DNA of 64,000 nucleotides from Yoonia maritima (GCF_002933395.1 NZ_PKFN01000009.1:1-64000), one strand, 5' to 3'. Counted from the first letter of the stretch, positions 1 through 7,994 are shown. Made by a program: numbers and translations. The notes: generated by a model not told the origin, from the sequence alone.

Positions 1-77
<77 letters not shown>

Positions 78-144
78 AATCTAATTCTTCAATAGTATCA
101 ATGCCTTGAGTTTTGCAACTCAAACCTTCTTTGCGTTTTACACC

Positions 145-169
145 GTAAGCGTTGCATATGACCCCCTAA
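145..169 (+). repeat. IS66-type terminal inverted repeat, left
   Basis: The 25 bases begin GTAAGCGTTGCAT and end GACCCCCTAA. They lie 62 bases before the tnpA start and just after the tRNA-Met gene. The GTAA tip is usual for IS66-family ends. A short palindrome, CCCCTAAATAGGGG, follows directly and may belong to the transposase binding region. Confidence 0.8.
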
Positions 170-230
170 ATAGGGGCTTAGCACATTCGATTTGAGAAAA
201 TATGATGTCCTCAAAAAGGATACAGGCATC

Positions 231-665
231 ATGAATACTCAAACATTAGGTGCGCTCTCAAGTGATCAGAAAATCGACAAAGTCTTCCACGCCTTCGGAT
301 ATTCAATTCCCGTCGGAAAAGACGGCCGCCGTTTGTGGCCCACAAAGTTCAAGCGCGAAATGGCGCATCGAATGAGATCCGGTACGCTATCAATCAGTGA
401 CGTCCAGAAGACGTGCCAGATTTCGGACAAGACTGCCTACGCTTGGCGGAAGGGGCCGAAGCAAAAGAATTCGGCAAAGCGACAAAAGCTCCGGGAACCC
501 GCGCCAGTATTTGCCGAGATCAAGGTTCAACATGATGTGCCAGTTGAACAAACCGAGACGTCTCACATTGTTTTCAAACGCGCCGGATGTGAAGTGTTGC
601 TGCCATCTACATACCCTGTCGCTGACTTGGTCGGCCTCATCCGTGCATTCGAAAGCGGATCATGA
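231..665 (+). CDS. tnpA: IS66 family accessory protein TnpA
   Basis: This 144-residue protein matches the small TnpA of IS66 elements, a helix-turn-helix protein needed for transposition together with TnpB and TnpC. The part around 'SGTLSISDVQKTCQISDKTAYAWRKG' (a run cited in pieces: SGTLSISDVQKTC, then ISDKTAYAWRKG) is the HTH. The C-terminal 'GCEVLLPSTYPVADLVGLIRA' region (GCEVLLPSTYP, then LVGLIRA) is the usual TnpA tail. I chose the ATG at 231, preceded by AAGGA, over a TTG 39 bases upstream. Its stop overlaps the tnpB start as ATGA, so the two are translationally coupled. Length and ends look intact. Confidence 0.88.
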   Translation: MNTQTLGALSSDQKIDKVFHAFGYSIPVGKDGRRLWPTKFKREMAHRMRSGTLSISDVQKTCQISDKTAYAWRKGPKQKNSAKRQKLREPAPVFAEIKVQHDVPVEQTETSHIVFKRAGCEVLLPSTYPVADLVGLIRAFESGS

Positions 666-1012
666 TTTCTCCGGCGGGCAACTTCAAATTTTACGTGGCA
701 AGCAAGCCGGTCGACTTCCGAAAGGGGATGGACGGCCTCGCAGCGATTGTTCAAAACGAATTTGATCTTGACCCGTTCAGCGGGGCCATCTTCATTTTCC
801 GCTCGAAACGTGCGGACCGGCTCAAGCTGATTGTTTGGGACGGCACTGGCCTCGTGATGACCTACAAGCGGATCGAGGGCAAAGGCTTTGAATGGCCGCG
901 CATTCAGGATGGCATGATCAACATGAACAAATCCCAGTTTGAGGCCCTATTTGAAGGTCTCGACTGGAAGCGGGTCACCGCCAGAGGAATGCGCCGTCCT
1001 GTGGCGGTTTAA
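662..1012 (+). CDS. tnpB: IS66 family accessory protein TnpB
   Basis: This 116-residue protein is a full-length IS66 TnpB (the IS66 Orf2 family). Hallmarks are 'KPVDFRKGMDGLA' near the N-terminus, 'LIVWDGTGLVMTYKR' in the middle and 'FEALFEGLDWKRV' at the end. TnpB is required for IS66 transposition but its biochemical role is unclear. It overlaps tnpA by four bases. In ordinary IS66 elements tnpC would follow within about a hundred bases; here a phosphoesterase gene follows 49 bases downstream and tnpC lies over 10 kb away. Confidence 0.93.
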   Translation: MISPAGNFKFYVASKPVDFRKGMDGLAAIVQNEFDLDPFSGAIFIFRSKRADRLKLIVWDGTGLVMTYKRIEGKGFEWPRIQDGMINMNKSQFEALFEGLDWKRVTARGMRRPVAV

Positions 1013-1061
1013 GACAAACAGCATTGAGACCGGACAACACTTCAAAGGTTGGAATCGCGAG

Positions 1062-1628
1062 ATGACGAATTGGTATACTGCGGACACGCATTTTGGACAT
1101 GAAAACGTCATTCGTTTTTGCGATCGTCCATTCAAGTCGTCGTCTCATATGGACGGCATCATGCTCGAAAATATGTGGAAGGTCGTGAAACCTGATGACG
1201 ATCTGTGGATACTCGGAGATTTTGCTTTCGGTGCGCCAGCCAAAGACGCCACTTATCTGCGACAAATCTTTGAACAGTTGCCAGGCGCGTGCAAGCACCT
1301 GATCGTTGGCAACCACGACAGCGATCTCACCCAGTCGTTGGATTGGACATCGGTTTCATTGATGTCCGAAGTGCCCGATGGGCCGAAGAAGCAGCGAAAC
1401 ACGCTTTGTCACTACCCAATGATCACATGGAACCATGCGAGACGTGAAGCGCTGCAGTTGTTTGGGCACGTACACAACAATTGGCGCGGTTCTCGAAACT
1501 CCGTCAATGTCGGTGTCGATGTTTGGGACTTCATGCCGGTTACATATGATGACGTCGCACGACGGGCACGTCAGTTGCCGGTCAACAAACATTGGTCAGA
1601 CGTCGAGCATCGCAAGGAGCTCAACTAA
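1062..1628 (+). CDS. Calcineurin-like metallophosphoesterase
   Basis: This 188-residue protein has the metal-binding motifs of the calcineurin-like phosphoesterase fold in order: 'YTADTHFGHENVI' (D-x-H), 'LWILGDFAFG' (GD), 'LIVGNHDSD' (GNHD), 'CHYPMITW' (H) and 'LFGHVHNNW' (GHVH). These coordinate two metal ions for phosphoester hydrolysis. The substrate cannot be told; close relatives are small cytoplasmic phosphatases often found in phages and mobile elements. I chose the ATG at 1062, where the homologous sequence MTNWYTADTHFG begins, because upstream codons overlap tnpB. It lies 49 bases after tnpB on the same strand and may be read from the same transcript as a passenger gene. Confidence 0.85.
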   Translation: MTNWYTADTHFGHENVIRFCDRPFKSSSHMDGIMLENMWKVVKPDDDLWILGDFAFGAPAKDATYLRQIFEQLPGACKHLIVGNHDSDLTQSLDWTSVSLMSEVPDGPKKQRNTLCHYPMITWNHARREALQLFGHVHNNWRGSRNSVNVGVDVWDFMPVTYDDVARRARQLPVNKHWSDVEHRKELN

Positions 1629-1782
1629 CTCCCGACATTCGCCGCGATTAGTGCAAATTCACACAATGCGGACAAACCCGACCTACGGCTTTGGCGATTG
1701 AACGTCCGCTCATGCTAAAACCTTTGTCTGGCAGGCCTCTGAACACGCTTTCGGCAGTTAGTCTATTTTCATCGAATGAGCC

Positions 1783-2571
1783 TCACACAACCGCCAACAC
1801 TAACATGACAATGGCCATACCCATCATCATCAGGTTCTCGGTCAGGCTTACGAAGCCGAGCGGCACGTTCGAGTTGCCACCGACGCAGGCGCATTTCAAT
1901 TCTCGCTTGTCGATATAGACGGCCTTGAACACGCTGGCTGCACCCACTGTGGCGATAAAGAGCGCAGCCGGGGCGGCAAGCGGGGTCAGCAGCATCCCCG
2001 TCATCAAAACGCCCGCGCCGGTTTCCACCCACGGATAGACATAGGCATAGGGCACCCACTTCCGCGCGAGCAGGTCGTAGTTGAGGAACATCGTCGTGAA
2101 GCCCTCGATGTCGCGGAGCTTTTGCATCCCCAGCAGGATCATCGAGACGGAGATGAACCAACCGAGGGTCTGCCACGAGATCGTCCCGAGGAAACCGATG
2201 GAGAGCGCAAGTGCTGTCGCTGCGGCGACCGCGAATAGGTAGATCACCGGCGTGTAGGTCGTCGCGTCGGGATCATAATCGGTGAGCTTGTGGCGCAGGG
2301 CATCATATCCGCCGACCCGCTCGCCTTCGATCCACACCTGCGGTGTCGTGGGAACGTCGTATTCTTCCTTAAACGCATCGACCTCTGGGCGTTCGCGGAA
2401 CAGGCGATCATCGACATCATAGCCCTTGGACTTCAGAAGCCAGCGCGCCTTTTGGCCCGCCGGACACAGATGGTTCGGCAGGGACATGCGGTAGAGAACG
2501 GCGGTCTTTCCGGTAGCGGTGGTGGCGGGGTCGGTCGTTACGTCTGCAACGTCGCGAGTGTCCTTTGGCAT
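1783..2571 (-). CDS. Glutaredoxin-MauE fusion membrane protein
   Basis: This 262-residue protein joins a glutaredoxin-like domain (about residues 20-95) to a MauE/DoxX-type membrane domain with about four transmembrane helices (110-262). MauE-type proteins are linked to disulfide formation in the periplasm. The glutaredoxin part contains 'NHLCPAGQKARWLLKSKGYD' in pieces NHLCPAGQKA and RWLLKSKGYD, so the usual CxxC active site has only its first Cys, and 'VPTTPQVWI' gives the cis-Pro loop. A second pair of Cys lies in 'ELKCACVGG' between membrane helices. The ribosome-binding site AAGGAAG sits just before the ATG. It is 17 bases downstream of the DUF305 gene, so the two form an operon under the CsoR-type operator. 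A role in redox or metal handling is inference. Confidence 0.8.
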   Translation of the reverse strand: MPKDTRDVADVTTDPATTATGKTAVLYRMSLPNHLCPAGQKARWLLKSKGYDVDDRLFRERPEVDAFKEEYDVPTTPQVWIEGERVGGYDALRHKLTDYDPDATTYTPVIYLFAVAAATALALSIGFLGTISWQTLGWFISVSMILLGMQKLRDIEGFTTMFLNYDLLARKWVPYAYVYPWVETGAGVLMTGMLLTPLAAPAALFIATVGAASVFKAVYIDKRELKCACVGGNSNVPLGFVSLTENLMMMGMAIVMLVLAVV

Positions 2572-2588
2572 GATTGGCTTCCTTTGTC

Positions 2589-3140
2589 TTAGGGTTCTGT
2601 TCGAGATGTGCCGGGGGCCGCATCCCCATTTTCTTCAATGTCTGCGATGTATCGCTGCATTTCGGCGATTTCGCTGCGCTGCGCCTCAATGATCGCATTG
2701 GCCAGTTCACGAACGCGCGGATCGGAAATGTTCGCCCTTTCGCTGGTTAGGATCGCGATGGAGTGGTGCGGGATCATCGCCTTCATCCATGCCACATCGC
2801 CCACCGTGTCCTGCGACCGAACGAGATAAAGTCCGGCGGCGAAGGCGATCGCCGCGCCCGTAAAGATCGCGATGTTGGCCTTCCGATTGGAATACATGCC
2901 TAGCATGAAAGCGAGCATGATAATCGCCATCATCCCGCCCATATAAAGCGCCATCCACATCCGCGTCTGCGAGAAGAAGATATGATCGAGCGCGTAGGTG
3001 TTGAGATACATCAGGCTATACATCACCACCGTCGAGGTGCCGATCATGGCGAAGAACCGGCCATATCCGTTGCCCTTGCCCGTTTCGCTATCGTGATGCT
3101 TGTTGCCTGAAACCATTGTAGAGTTGTCCTGATGTGCCAT
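2589..3140 (-). CDS. DUF305 family membrane-anchored protein
   Basis: This 183-residue protein has about three to four membrane segments at residues 30-120 followed by a DUF305 domain with 'WMKAMIPHHSIAILTSERA' (the conserved M-x-x-H-H), a possible metal site. DUF305 proteins cluster strongly with copper resistance genes, but their function is not established. The start at MAHQDN is favoured because GGAGAGG precedes it at good spacing; an upstream codon at 3164 would fall inside the operator. It is divergent from csoR, with the shared operator between them, and is followed closely by the glutaredoxin-MauE gene. Confidence 0.82.
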   Translation of the reverse strand: MAHQDNSTMVSGNKHHDSETGKGNGYGRFFAMIGTSTVVMYSLMYLNTYALDHIFFSQTRMWMALYMGGMMAIIMLAFMLGMYSNRKANIAIFTGAAIAFAAGLYLVRSQDTVGDVAWMKAMIPHHSIAILTSERANISDPRVRELANAIIEAQRSEIAEMQRYIADIEENGDAAPGTSRTEP

Positions 3141-3157
3141 TGTCTGCCTCTCCAATA

Positions 3158-3172
3158 TACCCATATGGGGTA
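3158..3172. promoter_or_regulatory. CsoR-type operator 1
   Basis: The sequence TACCCATATGGGGTA is a near palindrome of the TACCC-N5-GGGTA type bound by CsoR-family repressors. It sits between the divergent DUF305 and csoR genes, 18 bases from one start and 48 from the other, so one site could control both directions. A related site is found at 7932-7947. Confidence 0.75.
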
Positions 3173-3219
3173 TATAACCAAAATGTCAGCCAAAGGTTCC
3201 AAAAAAGGAGCGACGCCGT

Positions 3220-3492
3220 ATGAAGGCCAACAAGGAAAAGACGCTGGACCGCCTGTCGCGGCTAGAAGGACAGGTGCGCGGTGTCGCCAAGATGGTCGAG
3301 AGCGACCGCTACTGCATGGATATCCTGGCACAGACCGCCGCGATCCGGTCGGCCGTTCTGGGTGTAGAAAAACTGGTCTTGGAGAACCACGCCGAACACT
3401 GTGTCGAATCCGCGATTGCGAGCGGCGATGCTGAGGAACAGCGTGCGAAATTCGACGAACTGATCGGGCTTTTGCAGAAAGCATCGAGGTAG
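3220..3492 (+). CDS. csoR: CsoR-family copper-sensing repressor
   Basis: This 90-residue all-helical protein is a CsoR/RcnR-family (DUF156) repressor. In this family Cu(I) binding releases the protein from DNA. The copper ligands Cys-His-Cys are present as C32 ('RYCMDIL'), H57 and C61 ('LENHAEHCVE'), which fits a Cu(I) sensor rather than RcnR or FrmR types that lack this set. The basic N-terminal helix contains 'LSRLEGQVRGV', typical of the family. The start is the ATG after AAAAAAGGAG. The gene is divergent from the DUF305 operon and ends 6 bases from the convergent membrane-protein gene of the main copper operon. Confidence 0.92.
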   Translation: MKANKEKTLDRLSRLEGQVRGVAKMVESDRYCMDILAQTAAIRSAVLGVEKLVLENHAEHCVESAIASGDAEEQRAKFDELIGLLQKASR

Positions 3493-3498
3493 ATTTTC

Positions 3499-3900
3499 TC
3501 AGTCTAGCGTCCGCCCGCGCCAGAGTATCGCGGCGAGCGCCAGTGCCAGAACCACGTCTATCCCGAGGCAGAACGGCCCCCACCATCCGGGCGCGGGGTT
3601 GGCGACGACCGATCCGGCGAACACATCGAAAAATCCATGCCCGAGTAGAGCCGCGGCTAGTATCCAGGACGAGGTGAGCGCGCCGATTATTGCCAGAGCC
3701 GCGAAGCCTGCCGCAAGGCCGGTATGAACGACGATTTCCAATGTGTTCCCGGTCTGGATGGCAAAAACCACGTAGAAGGACGCGATGGCGACCATTGTCG
3801 TGGCCCAGGTGCCCCGCTGGTTCATCACACCGCCGATTGCCATAAGCGCAACTGTCGCACCACCGACACCGACTCCGGCCAGAAGCGGCATCCAGAACAC
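3499..3900 (-). CDS. Small four-helix membrane protein of the copper operon
   Basis: The product (133 residues) has about four hydrophobic helices and little else. I do not recognise a characterised family. The last segment contains 'GHGFFDVFAGSVVANP', with polar His/Asp residues inside the membrane part. The likely start is a GTG at 3900 that overlaps the TAG of the multicopper oxidase gene; an ATG three codons inside is an alternative. Being last in the copC-copD-oxidase operon, it is probably co-expressed and linked to copper tolerance, but that is inference from position only. Confidence 0.65.
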   Translation of the reverse strand: MFWMPLLAGVGVGGATVALMAIGGVMNQRGTWATTMVAIASFYVVFAIQTGNTLEIVVHTGLAAGFAALAIIGALTSSWILAAALLGHGFFDVFAGSVVANPAPGWWGPFCLGIDVVLALALAAILWRGRTLD

Positions 3901-5327
3901 TACGCGACCTCGAACCAGCCCATCATGCCTGACGCCTGATGCGAGAGCATGTGACAGTGCAGCATCCAGACGCCGGGATTGTCCGCAACGAAAGCAATTT
4001 CCAACGTTTCGTCTGCGCCGATCAGAACCGTATCCCGAACATCGCCCGGCATGTTGAACGCGCCGCTGCGGCGCAAGACCTCAAAATGATGCCCGTGCAG
4101 ATGGATGGCGTGCGGGAACATGGAGCGGTTGGTCATTTCCAGGTGCACCGTCCGGCCCACAGCGGCGCGGAACATCGGCGCATCCATGCCATGCGCGAAG
4201 CCGTTGAAGGCCCACACCATGCCGTTCGACGCCAGCTCGCGGAAGTCCATGGTTTCCCCACGATAAACAGCTTCGCGCATCCCCCGCATCGCGCCACCTT
4301 CCATCAGCAGCGTTTCGCGTTGGGGATTGGTAAGAACTGGTGCCGGAAGCGTGCGCCAAGCGGGCAGAGGTCTTACGTCAGCCTTGGCCGGAGTGAGCGA
4401 TTCACCGGAAACGGCGAAAGTCGCGATGTTTACCCACTCATCGTTTCCGGGATCAAGCAGAAGCGTGGTTTGCCAGTCCGGGTCCAGAGGTGCGTCAATC
4501 ACAACGTCCGCGCGTTGAGCCGGTCCAAGAAGGATCGTTTCCATCGCGCGTGGCGGAACGGGATGCCCGTCCAAGGCAATCAGGCGCGGTGACAGCCCTG
4601 GCAAATCCAGCTGCATGATCCGCGCCGTGGCGGTGTTGATCAGGCGCAGCCGAACCCGTTCGCCGGGTCGCAGGGTGAGCTCCGGATTAGCATTGCCATT
4701 GACCGTCACGGTATTTCCCATGCGCCCGCCATGGGCAGCGGCATGAAGATCATCCCACCTGTCTTCGACAATCGTGGCGTCCGCATCGAGCAACCAGTCA
4801 TCGAGAACCAGCGTCAGCTCGCGGCTCGCAGCGCCCGGCTCACCAAGCCACGGTTCCCGGTCTTCCACAATCAACGGACCGGCCAGCCCGCGCGCGACCT
4901 GTTCCGTGCTGCGATTGTGGGCATGATACCAGTATGTACCGGGATCGGGGGCCACGAAATCATAGTCAAAGCTTTGGCCTGGTGGGACCGGTGCTTGCGT
5001 CAGAGGGGCCGCCCCGTCCATCGCATTTTCAATGCGGATACCGTGCCAATGAACGGCGGTCGGTTGCGGCAGGTCGTTGACCAGCCGGTGCTGGACCCGG
5101 CTTCCAGCGGCGACGCGGATTTCGGGGCCGGGCACCGTTCCTGCGCCTTCTGTCGCGTAGGTCCAGACCGGCGTGCGCGGGTATCCGGCTGGGGCGAGCT
5201 GCGCTGTGGACTCAGCAGCCCGTAGAACCGACAGGTCCGCCCCCGCGAACAGTGCCTTCGGCAGCAATGCTACCCCAGCCAGTGAAGCGGTACCTGTCAG
5301 AAAGGTACGTCGTGAAGGTTGTGTCAT
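3900..5327 (-). CDS. Tat-exported multicopper oxidase
   Basis: This 475-residue three-domain cupredoxin is of the CopA/CueO type, which oxidises Cu(I) to the less toxic Cu(II) in the periplasm. The copper ligands are visible: 'AVHWHGI' (93-96), 'YWYHAH' (132-137), 'HAIHLHGHHFEVL' and the C-terminal 'MLHCHMLSHQASGM' with the type 1 Cys. The N-terminus has a twin-arginine signal, 'SRRTFLTG', followed by a hydrophobic stretch, so I placed the start at MTQPSRR rather than 76 codons upstream, which would hide the signal and overlap copD. It is followed directly by the small membrane-protein gene and lies 14 bases after copD. Confidence 0.93.
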   Translation of the reverse strand: MTQPSRRTFLTGTASLAGVALLPKALFAGADLSVLRAAESTAQLAPAGYPRTPVWTYATEGAGTVPGPEIRVAAGSRVQHRLVNDLPQPTAVHWHGIRIENAMDGAAPLTQAPVPPGQSFDYDFVAPDPGTYWYHAHNRSTEQVARGLAGPLIVEDREPWLGEPGAASRELTLVLDDWLLDADATIVEDRWDDLHAAAHGGRMGNTVTVNGNANPELTLRPGERVRLRLINTATARIMQLDLPGLSPRLIALDGHPVPPRAMETILLGPAQRADVVIDAPLDPDWQTTLLLDPGNDEWVNIATFAVSGESLTPAKADVRPLPAWRTLPAPVLTNPQRETLLMEGGAMRGMREAVYRGETMDFRELASNGMVWAFNGFAHGMDAPMFRAAVGRTVHLEMTNRSMFPHAIHLHGHHFEVLRRSGAFNMPGDVRDTVLIGADETLEIAFVADNPGVWMLHCHMLSHQASGMMGWFEVA

Positions 5328-5341
5328 CGAACGGGTTCCAA

Positions 5342-6220
5342 TCAAAGGTTCACCGGGGGCGTGGTGATCGAGGTGAGTGTGGCTGTCGCCAGCAAGATCA
5401 AGCCAACGGCAATGATTTCCATGCGGATCGAGCGGCGCAGCCTGCCAGAGGCAGAAGGCTCGCCGGAAGAGAGAGCAGGCACGAGCTGGAGCTTGTTCTT
5501 CGCGGCCAGCCCCAGAAGCGCGGTAGCGACGCCAATCTTGGCAATCAGCGTCCAACCATAGGCGGTCTCGAACAAACCGTTGAAGGATCCGATCATCAGC
5601 CAGGCAAAGGTCAGGCCAGCAAAAACGAGGACCGCGACGGTCCCGCTGGCAATCCTGCCGAAGCGGTGAAGCAGGGCAGCGCCCTCGGTCCGGCCCGCCG
5701 CGCGATGCAAGGGTGCCAGAGCGCCGATCCAGAAGGCCCCGGCCAGCAGATGCACACCAACAAGACCTGCAAGAAGCCAGCGCGGATCGCCAAGGGAATG
5801 GCCCACCAGCGTGTAGGACACTGCCACCAGCAATGCGCCCAGAAGGCTTGCCGTCAGGCCGATGGTCCCCTCGATCAGCACAGCGAGGATCAGCAGCTCA
5901 CCCACCCCGCGCCGGAGCGCCGCCGTCCCGAGAGGGCTGTCCCAGACGAGGCCCAGCATCATGGGATCGACAGCACCTTCGAAACCCATGCCGGAAATAC
6001 GGGCAGACCGAATGCCGAAGCGGAGCGCCAACACCGCCAGACCGAGTAGCGCCGCCCCTACGGCGAGTTGCCGGGCGAGGCGCAGCACGTCTTTCGGTGC
6101 GGATCGGAAGGTCGCGACGAAGAGCGGCCCTCCCATCGCGAACAACGCCGCCGCATATCCGGCGGCTTTCGCAAGGATCGCCAGCACCGCCCAAGCGTCT
6201 ATGGGGGCCAGTCCGTCCAC
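5342..6220 (-). CDS. copD: CopD-family copper resistance membrane protein
   Basis: This 292-residue protein has about eight transmembrane helices and the CopD family layout, with conserved His in membrane context ('YTLVGHSLGDPRWLL' in pieces, 'GVHLLAGAFWIGAL'). CopD is thought to move copper across the inner membrane and usually works with CopC. The gene starts 4 bases after the copC stop, and the multicopper oxidase gene follows 14 bases later, so all are one operon. Length is normal for the family. Confidence 0.9.
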   Translation of the reverse strand: MDGLAPIDAWAVLAILAKAAGYAAALFAMGGPLFVATFRSAPKDVLRLARQLAVGAALLGLAVLALRFGIRSARISGMGFEGAVDPMMLGLVWDSPLGTAALRRGVGELLILAVLIEGTIGLTASLLGALLVAVSYTLVGHSLGDPRWLLAGLVGVHLLAGAFWIGALAPLHRAAGRTEGAALLHRFGRIASGTVAVLVFAGLTFAWLMIGSFNGLFETAYGWTLIAKIGVATALLGLAAKNKLQLVPALSSGEPSASGRLRRSIRMEIIAVGLILLATATLTSITTPPVNL

Positions 6221-6223
6221 CGG

Positions 6224-6568
6224 TCAGTCCGCGACCGTAAAGTCGAAACTGCCCTGCATCGGGTGGCCGTCCGACGACAGGCCGCGCCAATCCACGGTGT
6301 AGGCTCCGGCAGGCATATCTTCAGGCGGCATGGCCCGAAACTCCGTCACTGGATCGAGGCCGGTTTCGCGGGTGATGTCCAGTTCCCCGTCAGGGCCGGT
6401 CAGGGCGATCGCGGTGACACGCATCGGATCATCGAAGCGCAGCTCGATGACCTCGACAGCCTCGACTGTTGCCCCGCCCGCCGGGGTCGTGTCTTCGGCT
6501 TTCGAGTGTGCGAGCGCGGCTGTCGCCATCGCCAATGCGGCTACAAGGGCTAGAATAATCTGCTTCAT
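6224..6568 (-). CDS. copC: Periplasmic copper-binding protein CopC
   Basis: This 114-residue protein has a 20-residue signal peptide ending ALA, so the mature protein would begin with His ('HSKAED'). An N-terminal His is the Cu(II) ligand in CopC. The other ligands fit 'SDGHPMQGSF' (Asp and His) near the C-terminus. The rest is a short beta-sandwich ('ELRFDDPM', 'YTVDWRG'). The Met-rich Cu(I) site of longer CopC proteins is absent, so this is the Cu(II)-only form. It overlaps the upstream cytochrome gene by 4 bases and precedes copD. Confidence 0.92.
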   Translation of the reverse strand: MKQIILALVAALAMATAALAHSKAEDTTPAGGATVEAVEVIELRFDDPMRVTAIALTGPDGELDITRETGLDPVTEFRAMPPEDMPAGAYTVDWRGLSSDGHPMQGSFDFTVAD

Positions 6569-7029
6569 TGTCTGTTCTCCATGTCGTCATGGCGTGCGCG
6601 GATGTCCTGCGGCCAGGTCGATTTGATGTAGCTGAGCACGGCGATGATCTCGTCGTCGGTCAGAACGCCATCATAGATGGGCATGTTGGATTCGTAGCCA
6701 GGATCGCCGATTAGAGCGCCGGTGCCGTATTTAGTTAGCCGGAACAGCGTGTCGCCGTCATGGTGCCACGTATGTCCGGTCTCATCGTGGGGCGGCGCGG
6801 GAAGTCGCCCGTCCGCACCGGGTGAGCGCCAGTCAGGCTGACCTTCGAGGTTCGCACCGTGGCATGAGGCGCAGTTCTCGGCATAAACCGTCTGTCCAAG
6901 GGCCACCACGTCCGGGTCGGACGGCATCAGCATGGTCTGGGCCGGTGCCCAGGTGCCCCACCCGAAGGCGAGGACAGCGGCTCCTGCAAGAACCACTGCC
7001 CCCAAACCGAGCCCGATAGTCCGGTTCAC
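6565..7029 (-). CDS. Membrane-anchored class I c-type cytochrome
   Basis: This 154-residue protein has an N-terminal hydrophobic anchor or signal (residues 5-25) and one haem-binding motif, CASCH (C53, C56, H57). Met116 in 'YESNMPIYDG' is the likely sixth haem ligand. The 'LTDDEIIAVLSYIKSTWP' helix is typical of short cytochromes of this type. In copper islands it probably accepts electrons near the multicopper oxidase, but that is inference. The start overlaps the DUF411 stop by 4 bases and its end overlaps the copC start, so translation is coupled. Confidence 0.88.
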   Translation of the reverse strand: MNRTIGLGLGAVVLAGAAVLAFGWGTWAPAQTMLMPSDPDVVALGQTVYAENCASCHGANLEGQPDWRSPGADGRLPAPPHDETGHTWHHDGDTLFRLTKYGTGALIGDPGYESNMPIYDGVLTDDEIIAVLSYIKSTWPQDIRARHDDMENRQ

Positions 7030-7520
7030 AGACCGGCCTCGTAGAAGACCTCGCCTTCACCGGCGTCGCCACCGAAGGCCAGAACGTCATAGCGCGCGGT
7101 CGGATCATCGCCCATGCCGGGCGATCCGCCGGGCATTCCGGGAACCGCGATCCCGTCAATCTCGGGGCGTTCTTCCAGCAATTTCGTAAGGGCGGCGAAC
7201 GGCACATGACCTTCGACCACATAGCCGTCGATCATCGCGGTATGGCAGGACCACATCGTGCCGGGCACATCGTTGTCCAGCTTCACACTGGTGACATCAC
7301 GGGTGTCCGTGACCTCGATGTCGTAGCCTTTCTCGCGGGCCAGGGCGACCCAGGCACCACAACAGCCGCAGGTCGGGCTTTTGGTCACGTGCATCGTGCC
7401 ATGATCGGCCATGCTGGAATGGTCATCCGCGTGGGCCATGCCCACTGCACCAAAGGAGGCGATGCCAAACGAAAGCGCTGCAGCTGGGGCGAAGGCGAGT
7501 AGTGTCTTGATAGTTTTCAT
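7026..7520 (-). CDS. DUF411 exported metal-binding protein
   Basis: This 164-residue protein has a signal peptide (about residues 1-31) and a DUF411 domain with a cysteine cluster, 'SPTCGCCGAW' (C51, C53, C54), plus 'MWSCHTAMIDGY'. DUF411 proteins are thioredoxin-fold metal-binding proteins found with copper and cadmium resistance genes. The His/Met-rich segment after the signal ('HADDHSSMADHGTMHV') could also bind Cu. It is the upstream member of the copper operon, translationally coupled to the cytochrome gene. Binding of copper is family knowledge; exact function is not known. Confidence 0.85.
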   Translation of the reverse strand: MKTIKTLLAFAPAAALSFGIASFGAVGMAHADDHSSMADHGTMHVTKSPTCGCCGAWVALAREKGYDIEVTDTRDVTSVKLDNDVPGTMWSCHTAMIDGYVVEGHVPFAALTKLLEERPEIDGIAVPGMPGGSPGMGDDPTARYDVLAFGGDAGEGEVFYEAGL

Positions 7521-7611
7521 GTCTTTTCCTCTCGACAGGAATACGCACGAGCAGAGCCCGTTCAGGTGTGATTGTAACGAAATGGCCGCGACACGGGGGA
7601 CGCGGCAGGCA

Positions 7612-7926
7612 TCACGCCGCGCGCGGAGGATCGAGAAGGCTGGACGGCTCGATGCCCGTCATCATCAGACGTGCGGCGGTGAAGACATCCTCACAGGTCG
7701 CGGGGGCGTCATTATGGTGGCCTGCACCGGGAAGCAGCGCGGGAAGCGCATGGCAGGTCTGGGAGCGCTCAGAGCTTTCCGAACAGCAGACCGGCTGATC
7801 GTCGGCCACTTCATCCATCGCAACGTGACTATGCTCCACGACAGCCGCATGGCCCGCATCCATCGCCCCGGAGATCGAAGCGGACAGCGCAACCAAGACA
7901 ACAAGAAGTAGCCGGATCAAACCCAT
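7612..7926 (-). CDS. Small exported Cys/His-rich protein
   Basis: This 104-residue protein has a signal peptide (residues 1-27) and a short mature part rich in potential metal ligands: 'EHSHVAMDEV', 'QPVCCSESS', 'QTCHALP', 'GHHNDAPATC'. I do not recognise a named family. The start codon at 7926 lies 5 bases from a CsoR-like operator, so it should be copper-controlled. It stands 91 bases upstream of the DUF411 gene on the same strand and may be the first gene of the long copper operon. A copper-binding role is inferred. Confidence 0.7.
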   Translation of the reverse strand: MGLIRLLLVVLVALSASISGAMDAGHAAVVEHSHVAMDEVADDQPVCCSESSERSQTCHALPALLPGAGHHNDAPATCEDVFTAARLMMTGIEPSSLLDPPRAA

Positions 7927-7931
7927 ACCGC

Positions 7932-7947
7932 ATACCTACATGGGGTA
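7932..7947. promoter_or_regulatory. CsoR-type operator 2
   Basis: ATACCTACATGGGGTAT shares the CC-N5-GGGGTAT right half and general design with operator 1 at 3158-3172. It lies directly before the Cys/His-rich gene at 7926, the likely first gene of the main copper operon. A CsoR dimer of dimers bound here would block that promoter until copper is present. Confidence 0.65.
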
Positions 7948-7994
7948 TGTGGATGTTTGCAAGCCGTAAGCCGCGATACATCCTGTCGCGGGCG

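Noticed and set aside
5328-5555. Longer start for the multicopper oxidase
   Set aside because: The extra 76 codons overlap copD and would place the Tat signal inside the protein.
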